NCBI RefSeq assembly: GCF_032681285.1
Contig: NZ_CP136337.1
Location: forward strand, 124,001-188,000
Source: Piscinibacter gummiphilus
Lineage (GTDB): Bacteria; Pseudomonadota; Gammaproteobacteria; Burkholderiales; Burkholderiaceae_C
Reading direction: 5' to 3'
Length of the DNA: 64,000 nucleotides
The position numbers and the translations under genes were made by a program. How positions within the stretch are numbered: position 1 is the stretch's first letter; the number at the start of each line of letters is the position of its first letter. Shown here one piece after another: positions 9,335-18,415 of the stretch. The notes beneath the pieces are model-generated. The model was not told where the DNA came from, made no database searches, and saw only the letters and a list, made by a program, of their open reading frames with translations.

Positions 9335-11235
9335 GCCTCCATCTCTTCCTCAGTCTGGTCGAAGGACGGGTCCAGGATTGGAAACCTGCCTTTGAGCAAG
9401 CGGCCACCGGAAACAGATGCGAAGTACTGGAGGTTGGGCAACTTGCCTAGGATGTCTGCCGGAATGAGCTCCTCCATAGACTCGGAGATCTGCGCGGAAC
9501 TGCCAGCGCTGAAGTCGCCAAGGTGAGTATCGGCACCTTGGTTGAGGCCGATACGCATGGTGTGAATGCCAGTTTTGCCGAACGTCTCGACAATGAAGTC
9601 TTGGGTGAGTCGGTCTTTCGAGCGCAACGCGATCAGGTTGTTGAGGTTGCCGAGGGCTTTGCGCGCGGCGGCTTCCGACTTCAAGCGGTCGGCGAGGTCT
9701 GCGAGTGTCTGCATAGCGCAGACGGAATAGATGCCACCTTCAGCGCCCTTGTTCAAGATTTCGATGAGGGGCAGGTTGATGACGTTGGACACCTCGTCGA
9801 CGACGAGCGTGATGCGGCCCTTCGTGCCGAGGTTGTATCGCATGCCGGCGCGTGCAGACAGGTCAGCGAGTGCAAGCGCCCCGATGGCGGAAGCGACCGA
9901 CGGGTCGGGCATGGAGTCGAGACACATGTAGAGGACGTGGCCACCGCGCTCGATCTTCTCGAAGTTCATGATGGGCCGGTGATCGTCGGCATCGAATGGA
10001 TCCGGCGAAAGGCTCTTGCCCAAGTCACCCGAGGTGAGCATCGAAAGGATGGGAAGTAAGTTGGCGGTGATCTTCTGGTAGTGCTCACGGTTGTGCCTGA
10101 AGGTTCGCACCATCGAGTCGATCACCTTGTCGTGCTGGGCAAGAGGAATGTGCTTCTCGTAATACTCCACAAAGGCGAGAAGCTGTTCAGTCGCTGCCTC
10201 CGATGGCTTCTTGATCGTTCCACGCTTAGCAGCCGCGACAAGAGCTCGCATCTGATCGGTCTCTCTCCAACCCTTTCCAAGCTTGGTGTCGAAGAACCTC
10301 TCCAGGGATGCCTCGAGAACAGGCTCGATGCCACCTTCGATGTACTTGGTGAGCTTGAGGAGGTTAGGGCGGTCTTCTAGGTTGACCAGACCTTGCACGA
10401 CCACGTTGACGGCGTCCCAACCGAAAGCGCTGAATGCGCCCGCGGTGTCGGCCGGCATGATGGATTGCAGCCGGCTGGCGATTTCAGTTGGCTTCTGCCA
10501 GTTGAAGGTGAAGTCAAGTCGAACACCGACTTCAGGAAACGCAGGGTGGAATTCGAGAAAGGTGTCCTTCTCTCGGTAGTCACGACAAGCGCGCTTGACC
10601 ACGCGCTTGAGACGCTTGCTGTTTTTGGGATCAATGAAGATGACGACATCCCCGCGGCGAATGGCCTGAGTCAGGATGGTGGCCAGGGCCACACCTTTGC
10701 CGGCCTGGGTTGTGCCCACGAGAAGCGTCCCGCCTTCGAAATTCTGCAGAGGGCGATAAAGAGGAACTTCCCTTGGTTCGACACCATGGATGTAGGGAAG
10801 ACCAGCTTCTTTGTCAGGTTGGGGATCTACGGTGTAGCCAAGGAAGCTCAGTAGCTTTGGAGAGACGGCGAAGTCCTTGTAGTTGACCTTCGATAGCTCG
10901 TAGAGGCGCTGCGAGTGCACGGGCTGCCACTCGAAGCCAAAGCCCAGGAACATCTGGTCGAGATCTCGCGTGTACTTCTCGAACTTCTTGGTGGTCATCA
11001 CCTGCATCGCTCTGCCAGAGAGTGACGCACGGACGGTGAGAACCTTCAGAGCCTGGCGTGTTCGCATCCAGGTCATGCAGGCGGAAGCGCCAACGAACAA
11101 CGGGCCCACTGGAGCAGCAATGGTTCCGCTCGCCCAGAATGCAACCATGGCGACGACACCTGCCGCCCACCCGGCGCTCGCATAGGCCTCATACGCGGGG
11201 CGCCAGGGCATCTCATAAGGTCTGGTGAGCGACAT
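9331..11235 (-). CDS. traD: TraD-like type IV coupling protein
   Basis: 634 residues. Two membrane segments near the N-terminus (about 20-65) precede an ATPase domain with Walker A GTTQAGKG (about 173-180) and Walker B LVVDEV (about 459-464). The coupling protein brings the relaxase-DNA complex to the T4SS. The gene lies 8 bases after traI and is coupled to DUF4400, which is the SXT/R391 order traI-traD-DUF4400. Confidence 0.9.
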   Translation of the reverse strand: MSLTRPYEMPWRPAYEAYASAGWAAGVVAMVAFWASGTIAAPVGPLFVGASACMTWMRTRQALKVLTVRASLSGRAMQVMTTKKFEKYTRDLDQMFLGFGFEWQPVHSQRLYELSKVNYKDFAVSPKLLSFLGYTVDPQPDKEAGLPYIHGVEPREVPLYRPLQNFEGGTLLVGTTQAGKGVALATILTQAIRRGDVVIFIDPKNSKRLKRVVKRACRDYREKDTFLEFHPAFPEVGVRLDFTFNWQKPTEIASRLQSIMPADTAGAFSAFGWDAVNVVVQGLVNLEDRPNLLKLTKYIEGGIEPVLEASLERFFDTKLGKGWRETDQMRALVAAAKRGTIKKPSEAATEQLLAFVEYYEKHIPLAQHDKVIDSMVRTFRHNREHYQKITANLLPILSMLTSGDLGKSLSPDPFDADDHRPIMNFEKIERGGHVLYMCLDSMPDPSVASAIGALALADLSARAGMRYNLGTKGRITLVVDEVSNVINLPLIEILNKGAEGGIYSVCAMQTLADLADRLKSEAAARKALGNLNNLIALRSKDRLTQDFIVETFGKTGIHTMRIGLNQGADTHLGDFSAGSSAQISESMEELIPADILGKLPNLQYFASVSGGRLLKGRFPILDPSFDQTEEEMEA

Positions 11236-11243
11236 GTGAACTC

Positions 11244-13040
11244 CTATTGATCCGACGCGAAGTGCTGTGGGTCAAGACCAAGGACGAAAGTTGGCTTCAA
11301 GACGATCCCGAGCTCATCCTTGCCGCGGAATTCGTGCTGCGGCGTTTTCGCGCGGCCCCGCGTGTCAACGAGAACCATCGAGCAATCGGACAGGGATCGA
11401 AGCGCGATGGGGATGTCGACCTGCTGAGACTTGAAGAAATCTAGAGGGATGAAGATGCCGGTGGCGATGGTGATCGCTTGGGCGTCCTTTGCTGAGCCGT
11501 TCAAGGATTGGATGGCAATGTCCAGTGCCGCTCTCACTTGGGGAACAAGCCGCATGGGCGCAGCAAGTCGGAAGGGTTCCGGGGCTGGCGCAGCCGTATC
11601 AGCAGTTGACGCCGCCGGCACTGCCTCTTGTTGTGAGGGGGGTTGGATCGGATCAGACGCGGCGGACGCGTACGGAGTCACGATTTCGCCGTCGCTTGTG
11701 CAAAGGGGCTGTGGCGTTGCGCCTTGCGGAAGCGACGGAGGAGATGTGGAAGGAGGAGCCTGCGGGGATCCAACGGATGCCGCGGCGGCGGCCGTCGGTT
11801 CTTGGCGAGGGGTGGCCTTCGATGGGGTGTGGGCGATTGAGGCTTCGATGGGCTTGAGTCCATCGTCGGTGGAAAGAAGAATGCCGGGCGACGTCAGTTT
11901 GATGGCTTCCAGAACGGTCTTGCCGGGTGGCGGGCAAATCTGCCACAAGGGCTGGTCAGCTGCCCTCGCGGAGAGGACCCCGGCACTGAGGAGAATCTCA
12001 GCGATCGTCTCGGGCGACTTCGGGATACCGGGAAGCTCGTCCTCTTCAAGAAGCTGACGGATCTCGGCGGCTGCGTTCGGCCAGACGATGTAAAGGCCGT
12101 CCTGCCCAAGCCAGACGCGAGAACGCTCCTGATTCGGAGCCCACCGATCATCGGTCGCAACCAGTCGTCGCATGGCGTCGATGAGGTAGCGCTCAAGGTG
12201 GGCGCCAAGAATCGGCCTTCCGTAGCGATGTGAGCTGGCGATCAGGTCGCGATCAATGACCAACGCAGTCGATCGATTCACGAGCTCAACGAGAACGTTC
12301 TGATCGCGGTAGAGAGTAGAACCTGCCAGACACGACAAGAGATGAGGGACCGCAATGTTGTTGCCCTTTGCAAGGTGCTGCATGATCTCCGCAGGGACGA
12401 CGTGCGGTAGTGCAAAGAGGCCAAGAGCGCGACTTTCCTGCACCGTGCTCAACCATCGGATGAAGAAGCGCCTCGACTTTTTCGATTGAAGCCACGCGGT
12501 GAGCGGCTGCAGAAAAGATGGCCAAGCCTCGCCTTTCTCATCGGTGACGACGATGTGGCTGAGCGTTCGATGCAGTTCGGCGCACAAGCCAGCGAGGAAA
12601 GTGGCTTGCCTCCAGCGAGGCTCCAGGTGACGGCGAGTCGAAATGGTGGCCCTGCCCGACACGATGTGACCGTCGGTGCCTTGGAGAGCGTAGAAAGCCG
12701 CTTCGAGACCCAGACGGAAGAGTCCGCCTGCGTTGCAAAAGAAATTGTCGGCAGTGGCCGGAAGGAGGTTGACGAAATTCGCATAGTTGCGAATCGGGAC
12801 GAGCAGGTCCTTCTCGAAGGTCGCTCTGTCTGAGCCGTAGCACAACTTGATGCGATCGATGAACTCTTGGTTTGCAGCCAAGATGGCGTCAACCGAAAGT
12901 GCCTCGATGCCGGGATCGGCCGCAGGATAGGGGCTTGATTGTTGAGGCGCTGGTGGCTCGCTGAGAGATGGGTCGGAGCGTGCGGCCAGCTGTGGCGCTT
13001 CTTTGGGAATGCGTCCCGTCAGAAGGGCGAGAAGTGACAT
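11244..13040 (-). CDS. traI: TraI, MobH-family relaxase
   Basis: 598 residues. The N-terminal TraI_2 domain (about 45-300) shows the family block NAGGLFRLGLEAAFYALQ, GRATISTRRHLEPRWRQATF and LCAELHRTLSH. The middle is Pro/Ala/Gln-rich (about 400-500). The C-terminus (about 500-598) is the usual MobH tail domain with PLDFFKSQQVDIP and PQHEFRGKDELG. It nicks oriT and starts transfer. No obvious oriT was identified in the window. Relaxase class plus TraD and DUF4400 place the element near SXT/IncA-C. Confidence 0.88.
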   Translation of the reverse strand: MSLLALLTGRIPKEAPQLAARSDPSLSEPPAPQQSSPYPAADPGIEALSVDAILAANQEFIDRIKLCYGSDRATFEKDLLVPIRNYANFVNLLPATADNFFCNAGGLFRLGLEAAFYALQGTDGHIVSGRATISTRRHLEPRWRQATFLAGLCAELHRTLSHIVVTDEKGEAWPSFLQPLTAWLQSKKSRRFFIRWLSTVQESRALGLFALPHVVPAEIMQHLAKGNNIAVPHLLSCLAGSTLYRDQNVLVELVNRSTALVIDRDLIASSHRYGRPILGAHLERYLIDAMRRLVATDDRWAPNQERSRVWLGQDGLYIVWPNAAAEIRQLLEEDELPGIPKSPETIAEILLSAGVLSARAADQPLWQICPPPGKTVLEAIKLTSPGILLSTDDGLKPIEASIAHTPSKATPRQEPTAAAAASVGSPQAPPSTSPPSLPQGATPQPLCTSDGEIVTPYASAASDPIQPPSQQEAVPAASTADTAAPAPEPFRLAAPMRLVPQVRAALDIAIQSLNGSAKDAQAITIATGIFIPLDFFKSQQVDIPIALRSLSDCSMVLVDTRGRAKTPQHEFRGKDELGIVLKPTFVLGLDPQHFASDQ

Positions 13041-13116
13041 GGTTGGATCCAGTCTTTGAAAACTAGGACCCGATGCTCGTAGGCTGTGGCCAGGGCGACT
13101 AGCAAAAAACCGGGTG

Positions 13117-14313
13117 CTACACGCTCACGGAGGCGGCAACTTCGTTTGGATCGTCCCTTGGGATGCGGTGGCCGACTTGGCACATGTCCTGGCCAACAAA
13201 CGACATGAGCTGAGCGGTGTCGCGCCTCGCGTCGACAAAGATGTCCGGACGGCGAAGCAGGTGACAGAAGGGGCAAGAGGGGCGACGCGCACGATCCTCC
13301 GTGCTGATCAGATGCAAAGAACCGCAGCTCCCGCAGCGTTCCAGCTTCAAACCTTGACGGTCGACTCCCCAAAGACCTTCGGACTTCGAGATCACTTCGA
13401 AGGCGCGATCGAACACGATCGAGTCTGCAGGTAGGTATCCGTCACGAGCATGCTTGAAGGCGGTCTCAAGAGACTCTTCAGGGGAGAAGCCTGCAAATCG
13501 GAGGCGTCGAAACGTGATTGCGAGGATCGAATACTGAACCCGAGCTAGCGGCTTGACGCGTCTGCACCACGCGTAGAGGGGAAGTGGCTTGCCACGCCAG
13601 TCCTTCCAGTAGGCCCGGGAGGTCACGGTGGTGAACTCTCCTTTGACTGGCGCGGAGATCGCGCTCAAAACATGGACGAGACGAGGATGAGCTCCGAGAT
13701 CTTGGAGGCGACGTTCGTACTTCGCCCGAGCGATGACCTGGTCCAATTCCTCGGTGCTTGCGGGCACAGACAGACGCGGTATACGCGCTCTGCCATTGAT
13801 TGACACGGGCTGGGACGTCGCGAGACGAAGCTCGGCCTTGCAAGTGGAGCAGAGCTCATTCAATGAAAAGCCGGAAGGAACGACGTGAGGTGAAGAGCAA
13901 GTTGGGCAGGTCGCAAGGTCCAACGTGGCCTCTGTCGAGATCCAGCGCCCGTCGAGATGAGATGCGAGATAGAAGGCTTGGTCGAAACAAAACGACGCGC
14001 CAGTTGTCGATCTGCTGCGCTCGTGTCGATATGCCTCAATGAGTGAACGGGTGGGCTCGAAAGAAGAGCGGAGGCGGAGGTAGTTCGAAGCGAACACGCC
14101 GACGTCTGCACGAACCCTCAACGACCCCCGGAATAGCAACTCTTCACTGTATGCAGGCCTGCCACGCGGAGGACGCAACCCGACAAAGATCTCCCGTCGG
14201 ATGTAGGTCTCTGGAAGCCCGGTGATGTAGCCGAGGGTGCGCGGTGACGCCCCTAATGCGAGGCCCTCTCGCGCGGCCTCGAGGGACCTGATGCGTGTGT
14301 CAGGCAAGGCCAC
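13117..14313 (-). CDS. Tandem FlhC-like transcriptional activator (double FlhC)
   Basis: 398 residues from a GTG start with GGGAG seven bases upstream. Both halves resemble FlhC/SetC/AcaC, which are about 190 residues each. Half 1 (1-165) ends in a zinc site C136/C139 and C155/C158. Half 2 (about 186-355) ends in C327/C330 and C347/C350. Spacing agrees with the CxxC pairs of FlhC. It lies 24 bases after an FlhD-like gene. In SXT and IncA/C elements the FlhDC homologues SetCD and AcaCD switch on transfer genes, so this is probably the master activator. A fused duplicated FlhC was not known to me. Confidence 0.75.
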   Translation of the reverse strand: MALPDTRIRSLEAAREGLALGASPRTLGYITGLPETYIRREIFVGLRPPRGRPAYSEELLFRGSLRVRADVGVFASNYLRLRSSFEPTRSLIEAYRHERSRSTTGASFCFDQAFYLASHLDGRWISTEATLDLATCPTCSSPHVVPSGFSLNELCSTCKAELRLATSQPVSINGRARIPRLSVPASTEELDQVIARAKYERRLQDLGAHPRLVHVLSAISAPVKGEFTTVTSRAYWKDWRGKPLPLYAWCRRVKPLARVQYSILAITFRRLRFAGFSPEESLETAFKHARDGYLPADSIVFDRAFEVISKSEGLWGVDRQGLKLERCGSCGSLHLISTEDRARRPSCPFCHLLRRPDIFVDARRDTAQLMSFVGQDMCQVGHRIPRDDPNEVAASVSV

Positions 14314-14337
14314 GGCACGCTCCCAGCGGATCTTAGA

Positions 14338-14652
14338 TTAGCAGCTGACGCGGGCGGGAGTGGCCTGCTTGATCCTGGGCTGGGCGGCAGCAACGAGGGC
14401 TGCGATCGGTGACTGGTGCTTGAGAAGCGATGTGACACCAGCGTTGAGGGAGAAGAGAGCTTGTTCACCGGCTTGGGTCACACCCGAGAGGATCTCTTCG
14501 GGGGTAAGCGACTGGAACATCTGCAGTTGCTCAGCACTGAGGCCGAACTTGCAGCACGCGGCGCCAGGGTTCTCGAGTACGGCCTCACGAATGAGCAAGG
14601 TCAAAGTGAGATTTGCGCGCTGCACATCGCTGATCTGAATCATGGCGGACAT
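14338..14652 (-). CDS. FlhD-like transcriptional activator subunit
   Basis: 104 residues. It has the FlhD layout: ISDVQRANLTLTLLIREAV, then ACCKFGLSAEQLQMFQSLTPEEIL and a C-terminal helix. FlhD partners FlhC as a heteromeric activator. It stands first in an operon with the double FlhC gene and has a good sigma-70-type promoter upstream (14736-14764). Compare SetD and AcaD. ATG 14652 is used; ATG 14643 is an alternative. Confidence 0.75.
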   Translation of the reverse strand: MSAMIQISDVQRANLTLTLLIREAVLENPGAACCKFGLSAEQLQMFQSLTPEEILSGVTQAGEQALFSLNAGVTSLLKHQSPIAALVAAAQPRIKQATPARVSC

Positions 14653-14735
14653 CCTGTTATGCCTTTCGGCTGCATGACGACGTCGACTTGAGGTCGTCGG
14701 GTCAGGACTCCGGGATCGGTTCCAGACTTGCCGAA

Positions 14736-14764
14736 AGAATACGAACCCGCAAACGGCTCGTCAA
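14736..14764 (-). promoter_or_regulatory. Sigma-70-like promoter of the flhDC-like operon
   Basis: On the minus strand TTGACG (14764-14759) is separated by 17 bases from TATTCT (14741-14736). The start codon lies 83 bases downstream. CGTCA-N6-TGACG overlaps the -35 box and could be an operator half-site pair. Confidence 0.6.
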
Positions 14765-14789
14765 GTAAATGACGAATCCGTAAATTTTC

Positions 14790-14825
14790 CGCACTTATTC
14801 GAGGGGAGGCCTACGCGCACTTATT
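14790..14825. repeat. Direct repeat upstream of the flhD-like promoter
   Basis: The 10-mer CGCACTTATT occurs at 14790-14799 and 14816-14825, 26 bases apart. Both sites lie upstream of the -35 box, where an activator or the neighbouring BetR-type regulator might bind. Confidence 0.45.
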
Positions 14826-14893
14826 GCGTTTTTTTCAGCCTTACGGTTGAGCCGATCAGCACAAGGGCTGAGGCGAAAGCGCAACGACGCCCT

Positions 14894-15718
14894 TCAGCTC
14901 CGGCCCAACGCGCTAGAAATGGCGTTGAAGAGTGTGGACGCTTTGACGGGAAGGATGAAGAACAAGGCTTGCGCCTTTGAAAGCGCCTTCTGGACCTCTT
15001 CGGCGCCTGGGCCGCCGAAGTCGTGGACGTCAAGTAATACGATCAAAGGGAGCTTGTCAGAACGCTTTCGAACGGCATCCAGAAGGGTCGGACCAACGAC
15101 GTCGCCGCTGACACGCCAGGGCAGGACAACAGCTGAAAGGTTCTTGCTCTCAAGCGCTGTCTTGAAGCGCGCCACCGAGTTGCAAGAAATGACATCCAAG
15201 CCTTCGGATCGAAGGAAAGGGACGATGTCCTCATCATTGCCGCTGGAAAGAAGTGCCACTCGTGCCGGGGCAGCAGGTTCGAATAGCAGCCGCTTGACGC
15301 GTGACCAATGTCCGGATGGTTGCCTTTGGTACGAATGCACAACGGTCCAGCGCTGTTCTCCTTCGTCACCTGGTCGTGCCCAAAGAGGCCCGAGGACCTG
15401 GTTGTTGCTTTCGAGATCAAGCCAAATCAGACAAGGAACCTTTCGACCTGCAAGATCGAATTCGGCTTTTGTTGCGGCTGGTTCTATGAGCAGCAGGGAC
15501 GGCTCATCAAATGAGGCGGCGATGTTTCGCAGATCTTCTGGAAGCCAGTCGGCCTCGCCAAGCAAACGGCGTCTTACCTGCTGATAGGTCAGATTCGCCG
15601 CGAACTCCAAGGTGCCAATTCGTTTTCGGACGTCGACGCCCTGTCGATCCAGCAACGCAAGGATCGCCTGCGTGTAGCGCTGATTGGAGCGGTCGTCTCC
15701 GTTGCTCGTGTCGTCCAT
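14894..15718 (-). CDS. BetR-type HTH regulator with receiver-like domain
   Basis: 274 residues. The N-terminus (about 14-65: RYTQAILALLDRQGVDVRKR, then TYQQVRRRLLG) fits a BetR helix-turn-helix. The C-terminal half (about 150-270) looks like a degenerate response-regulator receiver: it has VALLSSGNDEDIVPFL and PLIVLLDVHD, but no convincing phosphoacceptor aspartate at the usual place. It lies upstream of the flhD-like operon in the same direction, so a role in transfer control is plausible but inferred. Confidence 0.6.
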   Translation of the reverse strand: MDDTSNGDDRSNQRYTQAILALLDRQGVDVRKRIGTLEFAANLTYQQVRRRLLGEADWLPEDLRNIAASFDEPSLLLIEPAATKAEFDLAGRKVPCLIWLDLESNNQVLGPLWARPGDEGEQRWTVVHSYQRQPSGHWSRVKRLLFEPAAPARVALLSSGNDEDIVPFLRSEGLDVISCNSVARFKTALESKNLSAVVLPWRVSGDVVGPTLLDAVRKRSDKLPLIVLLDVHDFGGPGAEEVQKALSKAQALFFILPVKASTLFNAISSALGRS

Positions 15719-15925
15719 TGAGATGGTTCTTATTCAGAAACGTCCGCGAGTTTATTTGAGCAATGTGGAAACTTGACGGTTGGGCGACGCGCGGAAAGCT
15801 TTTTTTCTATCGAAGCCCGCACTGGAACGCGAGCACGGCAGAGGGTTGGTAACCGCATGAAATTGGCACAGAAAACAATTGCCGCTGCACCCATCGCACA
15901 GAAAAGAATTAACACGCCGACAGGG

Positions 15926-15965
15926 CAAAAAAAAACACCCTCGACCGATGGTCAAAGGGTGTTCA
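15926..15965 (-). terminator. Rho-independent terminator after the DUF932 gene
   Basis: Read on the minus strand, arms AACACCCT and AGGGTGTT (15963-15956 and 15941-15934) are followed by a run of nine T. It ends the DUF932 transcript a few bases after its stop codon. Confidence 0.8.
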
Positions 15966-15969
15966 AAGT

Positions 15970-17037
15970 TCAGACTGCCGAAACGAGTTCGGACCATTCC
16001 TTGTTGCTCTGTTCGAGCATGCGGCCGCCGATCATCTCGAGCTCCGTTGCCTCCTCGTAAGAGATGCTCGGATCCTGGGCAAAGTGCGTGACGGCCTGGA
16101 CCATCCCGAATGCACTGAGGTCGCCCTCTGCGATCAGATCCCGAAGCACGCCGACACGAACGTTCTCGTTCATGACGAACTTGACCGCCAGCTTCTCGAC
16201 TGCTCGAAGTGGATCGCCGAGGAGCGGAATGCCCATGGTCTTCCTCATCTTCTCAGCGAGCAGGACGAAGGTGGACTCGCTCACAGCAGCCGAGACCAGG
16301 TCACGGAGCATGAGAAAGAACGCATCATCGTCTGCCTTCAAGGTGTCGGCCTTGAAGATGGTCACTTCGTCGAAGGACGCTTCGATTCTGCGGCCGACGT
16401 GAGCGCGCTTGATGGAAGCATCGGCAGCGATGAGGCCATTGCGGCACTTGAGCCGGTGCACCAGCGGGTAGACAGCAGTCATGCCGTGGCCGGTCTCACT
16501 GTTGGCCACGACAACGCCGGCTTCAACGACGTCGCCAGGTGCAAGTTCGTAGCGAACTTTCGGCGAAAGTGCCTTGATGAACATGCGCGTTTCAGTGAGT
16601 TCCATCGACGCGAATTGCACGTCGGGGATCTTGCGCAGTTCCGGAAGGATGTGGACCAGCAGGTCATAGTTGTCCCGCATCCGATATCGATCCGACAGGA
16701 AGGCTCGCGCGCGGCCATCCAGAGTTCGGACCATACGCTGTTCGGGAGCATGCCGCAACCACGAATTGACGTTGCGATCCAGCAGCTCCGGCATCTCGCT
16801 GCGCATGCGCTCAAAGTAGGCGAAGGGGATCTTCAGGCGTTCAGCCAGCTGCCGCCGGCAGTTCTCGGTAATACCGAACTGACGGAGGCCATCGCCGGTC
16901 TCGACCTGGAGTGTGCTGTGTCCTTCCGAGCTTGTCGAATGGTGCAGCAACTGCGTGGGAACAACCATGTCCACCTTGGTGGACATCTGGCGCTCGAGTT
17001 CGTCGACGAGGTTGGAAAGAGTACGTCCAGTCTTCAT
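15970..17037 (-). CDS. DUF932 protein, phage/plasmid LGT_TIGR03299-like
   Basis: 355 residues from ATG 17037, which has GGAGA upstream; a longer frame to 17142 runs through a palindromic leader and is unlikely. The sequence has the DUF932 pattern: FGITENCRRQLAERLKIPF, RAFLSDRYRMRDN and CRNGLIAADAS. Such proteins are common on conjugative plasmids and phages, and their function is not established. A strong terminator follows. Confidence 0.8.
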   Translation of the reverse strand: MKTGRTLSNLVDELERQMSTKVDMVVPTQLLHHSTSSEGHSTLQVETGDGLRQFGITENCRRQLAERLKIPFAYFERMRSEMPELLDRNVNSWLRHAPEQRMVRTLDGRARAFLSDRYRMRDNYDLLVHILPELRKIPDVQFASMELTETRMFIKALSPKVRYELAPGDVVEAGVVVANSETGHGMTAVYPLVHRLKCRNGLIAADASIKRAHVGRRIEASFDEVTIFKADTLKADDDAFFLMLRDLVSAAVSESTFVLLAEKMRKTMGIPLLGDPLRAVEKLAVKFVMNENVRVGVLRDLIAEGDLSAFGMVQAVTHFAQDPSISYEEATELEMIGGRMLEQSNKEWSELVSAV

Positions 17038-17055
17038 TGGGATTCTCCAAAGAAA

Positions 17056-17114
17056 ACGGGGACGCAATTCCCCAACGGGGACGCGTCCCCGTGGGGTTTG
17101 CTCGCGAAGCGAGC
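17056..17114 (-). promoter_or_regulatory. Palindromic leader upstream of the DUF932 gene
   Basis: The perfect 18-bp palindrome ACGGGGACGCGTCCCCGT is at 17075-17092, with CCCC and GGGG flanks extending it by a bulged stem. The 10-mer ACGGGGACGC also occurs at 17056-17065. A second hairpin, GCTCGC-GAA-GCGAGC, is at 17100-17114. They lie in the probable 5-prime UTR or operator region of the DUF932 gene. Confidence 0.55.
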
Positions 17115-17270
17115 GTGGATGAGGCAGTCGGTGAGACTGCACGTGGATTCGAGGGCTACCTTTGCCGAGTGATCGGCCAGGCCTGGCAGCTGCCTGTGGG
17201 TGAAACCTTCTTCGCTGCGCCCGTTGGACGCACTGAAGAAGGGAGGTGGCGCTTTCGCACCACCTCCAAA

Positions 17271-18290
17271 TTATGCAGCCTTCTGTTCCTTCATGAGACG
17301 GGTGAACAGGACATCTGCCCAGTCCATTCCGTCGACTCTGGGAACGAAGACCTTCACGGAGAGATGACGACCCTTTTTGTGGGCGTCATGCCGGGCCCGG
17401 CGCGCCAGCGCGTACGCTGAAGCTTGACCGTCGAACTCCGAGTCGGCGTCGTTGTCGCCGTAGATCACGAGCTCTTTGACAGAGTCGGGGATCCACAGCT
17501 TCTCCATGTTGCCGCAGCTGATGCCAGCCCAAACGGGCGTGCCCGTCTTGAGCAGGACAGCCAGGCCGGTTTCAATGCCTTCGGTGACGGCAAGCCGCTC
17601 CGAAGCCTCTCCGAGGCGGATGGATGCTCCGTTGATGCCCGAGGACAGCACCTTCTTGGAGTCGCTGCCTTTGGCCTTCTGCCCGTCCTTCAGGTAAGTG
17701 CGATGGAGCGTGACGGCATGACCGTCAGACCCTTGCACGCAGGCGAGCATCGCGGGGAACTCTGCAACTTTCTTGGAGCGCAGGTCACCGACCTTCTTCT
17801 CGTAGTAGCCGAGAGCTGGATGGCAGCGGAGGCTCTTGGGAAAGCGCTCGAGCTGGATGCCGCGGTTTCTCAGGTATCGGTCGACGTCATCGCCTGCAGT
17901 GACAGGCTTTGCTTCGTCCCAGATCTTCTGACACAGCTTCTTCATGTTCTCAGCTGAGGGCGCCCCACCGGTGGTAGGCTTCGGCAACGTGTGAACGTTA
18001 CCTAGCCTTGCCTCGAGACGATCCAAGAGTTCCGGGAACGGAATGCCGAGCACAGCCTTGGCAAGTTTCAGCCCTCCTCCGGGTCGGCAGTGGCGGCAGT
18101 GGTAGTCGCCATTGCCGTACTTGTCGGTGTAGGAGAACCGATCCGTTCCGCCGCAACCGTCTATGGGGCACGGCATGTTCTTCCCGCTGAGAATCTTCTC
18201 GTCGACGCCAAGACTCGCGAGGAGTTGCGTCCAATGTCCATGCGCACGAGCTTTGATTTGCTCGACGCGTTGGTCTTGAATGTGGTTCAT
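17271..18290 (-). CDS. P4-type zinc-finger/Toprim primase
   Basis: 339 residues. A zinc finger (C41, C46, C65, C68; CPIDGCGG and YHCRHC) is followed by a linker and a Toprim domain with TEGIET (catalytic Glu) and YGDNDAD (metal-binding Asp). The layout matches plasmid/phage primases of the P4 alpha or TraC/LtrC type. It could prime the transferred strand in the recipient. ATG 18290 follows AAGGG. Confidence 0.82.
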   Translation of the reverse strand: MNHIQDQRVEQIKARAHGHWTQLLASLGVDEKILSGKNMPCPIDGCGGTDRFSYTDKYGNGDYHCRHCRPGGGLKLAKAVLGIPFPELLDRLEARLGNVHTLPKPTTGGAPSAENMKKLCQKIWDEAKPVTAGDDVDRYLRNRGIQLERFPKSLRCHPALGYYEKKVGDLRSKKVAEFPAMLACVQGSDGHAVTLHRTYLKDGQKAKGSDSKKVLSSGINGASIRLGEASERLAVTEGIETGLAVLLKTGTPVWAGISCGNMEKLWIPDSVKELVIYGDNDADSEFDGQASAYALARRARHDAHKKGRHLSVKVFVPRVDGMDWADVLFTRLMKEQKAA

Positions 18291-18415
18291 GTGAACCCTT
18301 TCGAATCAGGATTGAGTAAAGGAGCAGGCGGCTATGCAGAGTCAGAGAGGCGATGTGTGACCACTGGTCGCCGTCTCGTAACCCCACTTTTTGCCGTCTG
18401 AAAACCCGACTTTTC

